Shown one piece after another: positions 24,573 to 30,244 of a DNA stretch of 48,974 nt. The notes beneath the pieces were generated by a model. That model saw only the letters and a program-made list of their open reading frames with translations. It made no database searches and had not been told where the DNA came from. Source of the stretch: Longimicrobium sp. (GTDB lineage: Bacteria > Gemmatimonadota > Gemmatimonadetes > Longimicrobiales > Longimicrobiaceae); the NCBI GenBank assembly GCA_036389795.1, contig DASVWD010000157.1:1-48974 (forward strand), written 5' to 3'. The first letter of the stretch is position 1; each line of letters opens with the position of its first letter. Both the position numbers and the translations under genes were made by a program.

Positions 24573-26372
24573 TCAGTCTCCCACCTGCAGCACGGCCAGG
24601 AACGCCTCCTGGGGGATCTCCACGGTGCCCACCTGCTTCATCCGCTTCTTTCCTTCCTTCTGCTTCTCCAGGAGCTTGCGCTTGCGGGTGATGTCGCCGC
24701 CGTAGCACTTGGCGGTCACGTTCTTCCGCATGGCCTTGATCGATTCGCGGGCGATGATCTTGTTGCCGATCGCCGCCTGGATCGCCACCTCGAACATCTG
24801 CCTCGGGATCAGCTCGCGCAGCTTCTCGGCCACGTTGCGCCCGTACTCGTACGCCTTGTCGCGGTGGATGATCACGCTGAAGGCGTCCACCGGGTCCCCG
24901 TTGATCATCATGTCCAGCTTGATCAGCGGGTTCTGGCGGTAGTCGGCGAACTCGTAGTCGAGGCTCGCGTAGCCGCGCGTGGCCGACTTCAGGCGGTCGT
25001 AGTAGTCCAGGACGATCTCGGCCAGCGGCAGGTCGTAGGTGAGCTCCACCCGCTGGGGGTCGGGGTACGTCATCCCCTTGAAGTCGCCGCGGCGCTCGTG
25101 GCAGAGCTTCTGGACGGCGCCGATGTACTCGGCGGGCGTCATGATGCGCGCCCGCACGTACGGCTCCTCGATACGGTCGATCTTGGTGGGGTCCGGCAGC
25201 CCGCTGGGGCTCTCGATCCAGCGCTCGCTCCCGTCGGTCATCACCACCCGGTACTTCACGTTGGGGACGGTGGTGATCAGGTCCAGGTCGAACTCCCGCT
25301 CCAGCCGCTCGCGGATGATCTCCAGGTGCAAGAGACCCAGGAAGCCGCAGCGGAAGCCGAAGCCGAGCGCGGTGGAGGTCTCCGGCTCGTACGAGAGCGA
25401 GGCGTCGTTGAGCTGCAGCTTGGCCAGCGCGTCGCGCAGCTCCTCGTACTGCTCGGTGTCGGTGGGGTAGATCCCCGCGAACACCATCGGCTTGACTTCC
25501 TGGTAGCCGGGCAGCAGCTCGGTGGCGCGGTTCTCGGCGTCCAGGATGGTGTCGCCCGAGCGGGTGTCGGAGACGCGCTTGATCCCGGCGATCAGGTACC
25601 CCACCTCCCCGGGGCGCAGCTCGGGGAGCGGGTAGCGGCCGAGCTGCAGGTAGCCCACCTCGTCCACCGGGTACACCGAGTCGTTGGAGCCGAAGGCGAT
25701 GCGCATCCCCGGCCGGAACACGCCGTCCACCACGCGGATGCTGGGGACGGCGCCCACGTACTTGTCGTAGTAGCTGTCGAAGATGAGCGCCCTGGGCGGC
25801 GCGGCCGGATCTCCCTGCGGCGGCGGCACGCGCGCGACCACCGCCTCCAGGATGTCGTCGATCCCGACGCCAGCCTTGGCCGAGGCCAGGATCACCTCGT
25901 CGGGGTCGATCCCCAGCAGGTCCACCAGCTCCTCGCGGCGCCTCTCGGGCTCGGCGCCGGGGAGGTCGATCTTGTTGAGCACGGGGATGATCTCCAGCCC
26001 CGCGTCCATGGCCAGGAACAGGTTGGAGAGCGTCTGCGCCTGCACCCCCTGGCTGGCGTCGACGACCAGGATGGCGCCCTCGCACGCGGCCAGCGAGCGC
26101 GAGACCTCGTAGGTGAAGTCGACGTGCCCGGGGGTGTCGATCAGGTTCAGCTCGTACTCCCGGCCGTCGCGCGCGGCGTACTGCATCCGCACGGCGTTCA
26201 GCTTGATGGTGATCCCCCGCTCGCGCTCGATGTCCATCGAGTCGAGCACCTGGTCCTTCATCTCGCGGCTCTGGAGGGTGCGGGTGGATTCCAGCAGCCG
26301 GTCCGCCAGGGTGCTCTTCCCGTGGTCGATGTGGGCGACGATGCAGAAGTTACGGATGTGCTCTATGCGCAA
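24573..26372 (-). CDS. lepA: Elongation factor 4 (LepA) GTPase
   Basis: A 599-aa translational GTPase, the normal LepA length. G1 is [16 protein letters not shown] (residues 13-28) and G2 lies in [14 protein letters not shown]3 is [20 protein letters not shown] and G4 is [15 protein letters not shown]. The LepA-specific C-terminal domain is present ([20 protein letters not shown] near residues 560-580), as is the EF-G-like domain V segment [20 protein letters not shown]. It binds the ribosome and back-translocates or remodels stalled complexes. The start ATG 26372 gives [20 protein letters not shown], the usual start. The gene appears monocistronic, not paired with lepB. Confidence 0.98.
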   Translation of the reverse strand: MRIEHIRNFCIVAHIDHGKSTLADRLLESTRTLQSREMKDQVLDSMDIERERGITIKLNAVRMQYAARDGREYELNLIDTPGHVDFTYEVSRSLAACEGAILVVDASQGVQAQTLSNLFLAMDAGLEIIPVLNKIDLPGAEPERRREELVDLLGIDPDEVILASAKAGVGIDDILEAVVARVPPPQGDPAAPPRALIFDSYYDKYVGAVPSIRVVDGVFRPGMRIAFGSNDSVYPVDEVGYLQLGRYPLPELRPGEVGYLIAGIKRVSDTRSGDTILDAENRATELLPGYQEVKPMVFAGIYPTDTEQYEELRDALAKLQLNDASLSYEPETSTALGFGFRCGFLGLLHLEIIRERLEREFDLDLITTVPNVKYRVVMTDGSERWIESPSGLPDPTKIDRIEEPYVRARIMTPAEYIGAVQKLCHERRGDFKGMTYPDPQRVELTYDLPLAEIVLDYYDRLKSATRGYASLDYEFADYRQNPLIKLDMMINGDPVDAFSVIIHRDKAYEYGRNVAEKLRELIPRQMFEVAIQAAIGNKIIARESIKAMRKNVTAKCYGGDITRKRKLLEKQKEGKKRMKQVGTVEIPQEAFLAVLQVGD

Positions 26373-26928
26373 CGTGCGGTCTCTCGCAGGCGGAAACGGG
26401 CGTACGAACGATCGGGTCTGAAGCGGCTACAAGCTACCGCAAACGCGAAGGGCGAGGAAGCCCCGCCCTTGCGGCTCCGGTACACCGCTGGAGCGGCGAG
26501 GTGCGGCACCGGGGGAGGCCCCCTCCCCGCGCGACCCTCGGCTGCTCGTTCCTCGCGGCCGGAGGGCGCGCTCCCTCCCCCGCTGCGCGGTGGAGGGGAA
26601 ACACCCCCGGCGCTTCGCGCGACGAAACCAGGTGCCGGCAAGGGGTTCGCTGTTGAAGCCTCGCGGGGTTTGCGAGGCTTTCTGCTGTTGTAGCCGCGGC
26701 TTCAGCCGCCCGTGCGAGCCGGGCGCTCGTGCCACCCCCGCGGCCCGCGAGTTGCCCCTCCCCCTGCGCCGGACCGGCGCGCGCGGCCCCACTCGCGCGC
26801 GGCGGTCCGCGAGGCTAACTTCAAACCCCACAACGAGAACCACACCGCCCGCGCCCCCGCCCCGGCTCCCTTCCGGCGCCGGGGCCGCCACCTCGCGCGC
26901 GCGGGCAGAACGCCACGACGAAAGCAGA
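26373..26928. other. Divergent intergenic region of about 550 bp
   Basis: This lies between lepA (minus) and the outer-membrane protein gene (plus). It contains a stretch of GC-rich repeat near 26570-26600 (CCTCCCCCGCTGCGCGGTGG, shared in part with 24190) and the 65-bp repeat at 26646-26710. No gene is supported. Confidence 0.55.
26646..26710. repeat. 65-bp dispersed repeat with internal stem-loop, copy 2
   Basis: It has the same length and order as the copy at 21271-21335: TTCGCTGTTGAAGCCTCGCG, then GAGGCTTTCTGCTGTTGTAG, then CCGCGGCTTCAGCCGCC. The AAGCCTC/GAGGCTT stem is conserved, while the small terminal palindrome has changed on both sides (GCGGATTCATCCGC to GCGGCTTCAGCCGC), so base pairing is kept by compensating changes. 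Confidence 0.85.
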
Positions 26929-28239
26929 ATGCAGATGAGGAGTTCGCTCGTTCGCACCGCGGTCACGGTCTTCACGCTCGCCGCCGCCGCGCCGGCGGCC
27001 GCACAGGTGCCGCTCACCCCGCGCTCGCTGGGGATGGGGGGCGCGTACGTGGCGGTGGCGCGCGGGCACGAGGCGCTGTTCCTGAACCCCGCCAACCTGG
27101 GGCTACCGGGCACCTCGCACTGGTCGTTCGGCATCCCCACCCTCACCCTGGGCTACTCGCTGCTGGGGATCGGCTACGGCGACGCGCGCGACCTGCTGGG
27201 CTTCGACGAGCTGGACCAGGCCGAGCGCGACGAGATCCTGGAGAAGATCCCCGAGCCCGGCACCGAGCTGCGCGGCGACCTGCGCATCCCCCTGGTGGCG
27301 GCGCAGATCCGCCGCTTCGCCGTGGGCGTCTCGTACGGCATCATCGGGAGCCACACGGTGGACCGCGACATCGTGGACCTGCTGCTGAACGGCCCCATCC
27401 TGGGCCGCAACGACGACGTGCTCCCGGACGAGACGCAGGGCTTCCGCGCCGAGTACGTCGACTTCGCGCTGGCCCACGGGCGCCGCTTCGGGCCGGTGAG
27501 CGTGGGGGCCACGGCGCACTGGTACCTCGGCAACACGCTGCTGCGCGCCGGGATCACCAGCGTGCAGGTGGTCACCGCGCCGCAGCCGGACGTGCTGGTC
27601 ACGTACAGCGGCGTGAAGTCCGAGGGCGGCAGCGGCTTCGGGCTCGACCTGGGGCTCGCCGCCGAGCCGGCGCCGGGGGTCACCGTCTCCGCCTCGCTCG
27701 GCAACGTGGTGAACACCTTCGAGTGGGACGATGCTCTGCGCCGGCGCCGCCTGGTCCTCGACCGCACCGACTACCAGAGCGGCGACCCCGACGCGCTCCT
27801 GGGCGAGTACGAGGCGAGCGAGACCGACTACGACCCGGCCACCTCCACTGCGGCCGAGCAGGCGCTCGCCGCGGACCTGGAGGAGGGGACCGAGCTGCCG
27901 CGCACGCTGCGCGTGGGCGCGGCCTGGCGGCCGGCGGCGCTGCGCAACGCCGTCTTCGCGGCCGCCTACCAGGGGAACCTGGAGGACAGCCGGGTGGGCG
28001 GGATGTGGGACCGGAGCCTGAGCGTGGGTTGGCAGCAGCAGTTCACCCGCATGGTGGGCCTGCGCGCCGGCGTGGCGTCGAACCTGGACGACGGCGGCCT
28101 GCTGGGGGCGGGCGTCTCGTTCGGCCCCGTGCACCTGGGCGTCGCGCGGCTGAGCGACGGCAGCGTCGACGGCAAGGGCCGCGACGGCTGGACCTTCACC
28201 TTCGGCCTGGGCACGCGCAGCAACAGCACCATGCCGTAG
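26929..28239 (+). CDS. Outer-membrane beta-barrel protein, PorV/FadL-like
   Basis: A 436-aa exported protein; ATG 26929 (or 26935) gives MQMRSSLVRTAVTVFTLAAA, with cleavage near AAAQ. The mature N-terminus SLGMGGAYVAVARGHEALFL then NPANLG is the motif seen at the start of PorV, UPF0164 and FadL-type barrels. Alternating amphipathic strands follow to the end, e.g. VSVGATAHWYLGNTLLRAGI and VGWQQQFTRMVGLRAGVASN, with the final strands VHLGVARLSDG and WTFTFGLGTRS. It probably sits in the outer membrane, which implies a diderm cell. The ligand is unknown. A strong terminator follows, so it is not co-transcribed with the microprotein array. Confidence 0.85.
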   Translation: MQMRSSLVRTAVTVFTLAAAAPAAAQVPLTPRSLGMGGAYVAVARGHEALFLNPANLGLPGTSHWSFGIPTLTLGYSLLGIGYGDARDLLGFDELDQAERDEILEKIPEPGTELRGDLRIPLVAAQIRRFAVGVSYGIIGSHTVDRDIVDLLLNGPILGRNDDVLPDETQGFRAEYVDFALAHGRRFGPVSVGATAHWYLGNTLLRAGITSVQVVTAPQPDVLVTYSGVKSEGGSGFGLDLGLAAEPAPGVTVSASLGNVVNTFEWDDALRRRRLVLDRTDYQSGDPDALLGEYEASETDYDPATSTAAEQALAADLEEGTELPRTLRVGAAWRPAALRNAVFAAAYQGNLEDSRVGGMWDRSLSVGWQQQFTRMVGLRAGVASNLDDGGLLGAGVSFGPVHLGVARLSDGSVDGKGRDGWTFTFGLGTRSNSTMP

Positions 28240-28271
28240 CGCGTCGGCGGGAGACGGGGAAGATGCGAACG

Positions 28272-28302
28272 ACGGGGGCGGCGCCGGGTGCGCCGCCCCC
28301 GT
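28272..28302 (+). terminator. Perfect 13-bp stem-loop terminator
   Basis: ACGGGGGCGGCGC (28272-28284) pairs perfectly with GCGCCGCCCCCGT (28290-28302) around CGGGT, then TCTCGTGTGT. It lies 33 bp after the outer-membrane protein stop and separates it from the array. Confidence 0.8.
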
Positions 28303-28431
28303 TCTCGTGTGTCCTGGCACCGGCCGGGCCGCGGAGATGATGGGTCGACCACCACCGGGCCCCGCCAGGCGCGCCGCGGCCCGCGCGCCCTCGGCTCGTC
28401 CCGCCGGCCGAACGCGTACGCCGGTCCGGCG

Positions 28432-28459
28432 ATACCGTGGACGGTAGCCCGGCAAGACG
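28432..28459 (+). promoter_or_regulatory. Upstream element of microprotein block A
   Basis: ATACCGTGGACGGTAGCCC and GGCAAGACG stand 69 bp before the first microprotein ATG. An element matching it at about 21 of 29 aligned positions stands 67 bp before block B's first ATG (29421-29449). Shared sequence at the same distance suggests a common promoter or operator; this is inferred from the match only. Confidence 0.55.
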
Positions 28460-28500
28460 GCCGGAGCGCGACCGAACCAGGGAGGAAAGCGAGGAGGAAG

Positions 28501-28584
28501 ATGAACACCGCTACCGGCATCCGCGCGGGGAACGACTCGGGGCAGGACGTCGACTACAGGATCTCGCCCGGCGGCAGCCACTGA
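28501..28584 (+). CDS. Tandem-array microprotein A1 (27 aa)
   Basis: First gene of block A. It begins at an ATG preceded by GAGGAGGAAG and reads MNTATGIRAGNDSG, then QDVDYRISPGGSH. It shares TGIRAG, GQDxDxR and SPGG with A2-A5. There is no Cys, no hydrophobic segment and no signal peptide. No match to a known family comes to mind. Differences between copies are largely at third codon positions, so the peptide itself appears to be under selection. Confidence 0.8.
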   Translation: MNTATGIRAGNDSGQDVDYRISPGGSH

Positions 28585-28663
28585 ACATCCGGGGCGGGTG
28601 GGCGCGCGTGGGGCCACCCGGCCGGATCGGCTCCACCCCACGCACCAGGGCCACGGAGGTCCC
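28585..28663 (+). repeat. 79-nt intercistronic spacer 1 with hairpin
   Basis: This is one of three spacers of exactly 79 nt in block A. CGGGTGG (28595-28601) pairs with CCACCCG (28614-28620). The end, CCACGGAGGTCCC, supplies the ribosome site for A2. Confidence 0.75.
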
Positions 28664-28741
28664 ATGCACGCAGCCACCGGCATCCGCGCGGGGACGGGAC
28701 AGGACGTGGACTACAGGCTCTCGGGCGGCGACAGCCACTGA
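28664..28741 (+). CDS. Tandem-array microprotein A2 (25 aa)
   Basis: It reads MHAATGIRAGTG, then QDVDYRLSGGDSH, with GGAGG 4 nt before the ATG. Compared with A1 it lacks the two residues ND after the RAG motif, but keeps GQDVDYR. Being in-frame, this deletion keeps the reading frame, as expected of a real coding sequence. Confidence 0.8.
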   Translation: MHAATGIRAGTGQDVDYRLSGGDSH

Positions 28742-28820
28742 ACACCCGGTCGGGTGGGTGGGCGTGGGACCCACCCGGCTGGTCGACTCCCATCCTACGC
28801 GCCAGGACCACGGAGGTCAC
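28742..28820 (+). repeat. 79-nt intercistronic spacer 2 with hairpin
   Basis: CGGGTGGGT (28751-28759) pairs perfectly with ACCCACCCG (28769-28777). The stem is two pairs longer on the loop side than in spacer 1. The right end CCACGGAGGTCAC is the ribosome site of A3. Confidence 0.75.
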
Positions 28821-28901
28821 ATGCACGCAGCTACCGGCATGCGCACGGGGAACGACGCGGGACAGGACATCGAGTTCAGGATCGCGCCCGACGGCCGCTG
28901 A
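28821..28901 (+). CDS. Tandem-array microprotein A3 (26 aa)
   Basis: It reads MHAATGMRTGNDAG, then QDIEFRIAPDGR. It is the most divergent member of block A (I to M, A to T, D to E, Y to F, S to A), yet all changes are conservative or at variable sites and the GQDxxxR core holds. Confidence 0.78.
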   Translation: MHAATGMRTGNDAGQDIEFRIAPDGR

Positions 28902-28935
28902 GCCCACCCCACGCACCAGGACGACGGAGGGTCAC

Positions 28936-29010
28936 ATGCACGCAGCTACAGGTATCCGCGCGGGAGGGCAGGACATCGACATCAGGACCTCGCCCGGCGG
29001 CAGCCACTGA
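28936..29010 (+). CDS. Tandem-array microprotein A4 (24 aa)
   Basis: It reads MHAATGIRAGG, then QDIDIRTSPGGSH, with GGAGG 6 nt before the ATG. It is the shortest copy and lacks the whole NDS segment. The spacer before it (28902-28935) is a 34-nt remnant corresponding to the right end of the 79-nt spacer, so the hairpin part has been deleted there. Confidence 0.78.
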   Translation: MHAATGIRAGGQDIDIRTSPGGSH

Positions 29011-29089
29011 GCACCGCGGCCGGGTGGGCGCGCGTCGGGCCACCCGGCCGGACGGCTCCACCCCACGCACCACGACGACGGAGGGTCAC
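29011..29089 (+). repeat. 79-nt intercistronic spacer 3 with hairpin
   Basis: GGCCGGGTGG (29018-29027) pairs perfectly with CCACCCGGCC (29040-29049). Downstream, CCGGCCGGACGGCTCC resembles the left arm of the block terminator. The spacer ends GACGGAGGGTCAC, the ribosome site of A5. Confidence 0.75.
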
Positions 29090-29167
29090 ATGCACGCAGC
29101 TACCGGCATCCGCGCGGGGAACGACTCGGGGCAGGACATCGACTTCAGGATCTCGCCCGGCGGCTAG
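29090..29167 (+). CDS. Tandem-array microprotein A5 (25 aa)
   Basis: Last gene of block A. It reads MHAATGIRAGNDSG, then QDIDFRISPGG, ending before the SH seen in A1, A2 and A4. It is followed 37 bp later by a strong terminator. Confidence 0.8.
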   Translation: MHAATGIRAGNDSGQDIDFRISPGG

Positions 29168-29204
29168 CGGCCGAAGCGCCTCCGCATCGCGGAGGGCCGC
29201 ACCC

Positions 29205-29245
29205 GGCCGGACGGCTCCCGCGAGCCGTCCGGCCCGAGCGTTTTA
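29205..29245 (+). terminator. Terminator of microprotein block A
   Basis: GGCCGGACGGCTC (29205-29217) pairs perfectly with GAGCCGTCCGGCC (29222-29234) around CCGC, followed by CGAGCGTTTTATC. The same 13-bp stem closes block B at 30112-30141. Confidence 0.88.
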
Positions 29246-29420
29246 TCTCCGCCGGACGACCGATCGACGCCGGGTCGCCATCCCTGGTTTCCGAGCCTGC
29301 CGCGGCCGGGTCCTGTGCTCGTCCCGTATGCACGCACGACAGCCGAGCCCACCCAGTCCGCACCACGGCCCGCTCGCCCACAGTTCATCCCAACCTCCAC
29401 GCGCGCACGGCCATCCACGG

Positions 29421-29449
29421 GTACCCTGGACCGTGGCTCCGGTACGACG
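29421..29449 (+). promoter_or_regulatory. Upstream element of microprotein block B
   Basis: GTACCCTGGACCGTGGCTCC and GGTACGACG stand 67 bp before the first ATG of block B, aligned with the element before block A. GGTACGACGCCGG follows. It is a probable shared promoter or operator region. Confidence 0.55.
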
Positions 29450-29487
29450 CCGGGGGCCACCGCTTCCCCGGGACGAGGGAGGTTCCG

Positions 29488-29583
29488 ATGCACACCTCGA
29501 CGGCTCTCCGTGCGGGCATGGACGTCACCAACAGCACGGGCGAGAGCACGGATTACCGGGTAACCGCCAGGCCGGGCGGCTGA
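29488..29583 (+). CDS. Tandem-array microprotein B1 (31 aa)
   Basis: First gene of block B, with GGGAGG 6 nt before the ATG. It reads MHTSTALRAGMDVTNSTG, then ESTDYRVTARPGG. It joins the MH start of block A with the RAGMDVxNSTG and TDYRV core of block B, so it links the two subfamilies. Confidence 0.8.
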   Translation: MHTSTALRAGMDVTNSTGESTDYRVTARPGG

Positions 29584-29620
29584 CCGGGACACCCCCGACT
29601 CCCTGACCAGGAGGCCCACG

Positions 29621-29716
29621 ATGAAGAACGCCACGAGCATCCGTGCGGGGATGGAAGTCTCCAACAGCACGGGCCAGAACACGAACGTCAGGGTCACCGG
29701 CACCGGCGGAAACTGA
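29621..29716 (+). CDS. Tandem-array microprotein B2 (31 aa)
   Basis: It reads MKNATSIRAGMEVSNSTG, then QNTNVRVTGTGGN. AGGAGG stands 6 nt before the ATG. The spacer before it is only 37 nt. The usual TDY is changed to TNV; the RAGM and NSTGQNT parts hold. Confidence 0.8.
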   Translation: MKNATSIRAGMEVSNSTGQNTNVRVTGTGGN

Positions 29717-29729
29717 GCGGGAGGCCACG

Positions 29730-29828
29730 ATGAAGACCGCCACCAGCATCCGTGCGGGGATGGAAGTCTCCAACGGCACGGGCCAGAACACCGACTACCG
29801 GGTCAGCGGCACCGGTGGTCAGGGCTGA
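29730..29828 (+). CDS. Tandem-array microprotein B3 (32 aa)
   Basis: It reads MKTATSIRAGMEVSNGTG, then QNTDYRVSGTGGQG, and is nearest to the block consensus. Only 13 nt separate it from B2, and GGGAGG within that gap is the ribosome site, so B2 and B3 are probably translationally coupled. Confidence 0.82.
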   Translation: MKTATSIRAGMEVSNGTGQNTDYRVSGTGGQG

Positions 29829-29841
29829 GAAGGAGGATCGG

Positions 29842-29934
29842 ATGAACGCCACGACCAGCATCCGCGCGGGGATGGACGTGTCCAACAGCACGGGGGAGAG
29901 CACGGGATACCGGGTCCTCGGCTCCGGGCAGTGA
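29842..29934 (+). CDS. Tandem-array microprotein B4 (30 aa)
   Basis: It reads MNATTSIRAGMDVSNSTG, then ESTGYRVLGSGQ. It starts 13 nt after the B3 stop with AGGAGG in between. The Asp of TDYRV is Gly here. Confidence 0.82.
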   Translation: MNATTSIRAGMDVSNSTGESTGYRVLGSGQ

Positions 29935-29986
29935 GCCCGCGGACAGCGCGCCATCTGGAGAACGACCCATGCACGCAGAGGCAACG

Positions 29987-30088
29987 ATGAAGACCACGAC
30001 CAGCACCCGCGCAGGAATGGACGTTTCCAACAGCACGGGCCAGAACACGGACTACCGCGTCGCCAGCGGTGGCGGCGGATCTCCCTGA
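29987..30088 (+). CDS. Tandem-array microprotein B5 (33 aa)
   Basis: It reads MKTTTSTRAGMDVSNSTG, then QNTDYRVASGGGGSP. An in-frame ATG at 29969 would add six residues (MHAEAT), but alignment with B2 and B3 places the start at 29987, with GAGG 5-6 nt ahead in both. The upstream MHA resembles block A and B1 starts, so this leader may be a fossil of a fused copy. Synonymous differences from B3 and B4 (GCA/GCG, GGA/GGG, GTT/GTC) support coding. Confidence 0.8.
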   Translation: MKTTTSTRAGMDVSNSTGQNTDYRVASGGGGSP

Positions 30089-30111
30089 ACGGGCTCGGGA
30101 CAGCACACACC

Positions 30112-30148
30112 GGCCGGACGGCTCCTGCGAGCCGTCCGGCCGCGTTTC
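30112..30148 (+). terminator. Terminator of microprotein block B
   Basis: GGCCGGACGGCTC (30112-30124) pairs perfectly with GAGCCGTCCGGCC (30129-30141) around CTGC, then GCGTTTCG. The stem is identical to that after block A; one loop base differs. Confidence 0.85.
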
Positions 30149-30244
30149 GTCCCCGCCCGACGATTTGCTCCCGCCGCGCTTCCGCCCTACGTTTGTCCCG
30201 TCTTCCCCTTCCTTTCGGCACCGGTTCTATCCGCAGGAGCACCC

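Larger units (their letters stand above)
29168..29487 (+). other. Interval between array blocks A and B
   Basis: About 320 bp with no gene: it holds the block A terminator (29205-29245), an unremarkable stretch and then the upstream element of block B. No further copy of the microprotein motif was found in any frame. Confidence 0.6.

Noticed and set aside
28501-30088. CRISPR array or simple tandem repeat instead of genes
   Set aside because: The units keep reading frame, start and stop codons and ribosome sites. Differences are mostly synonymous and the lengths vary by whole codons, which a non-coding repeat would not show.
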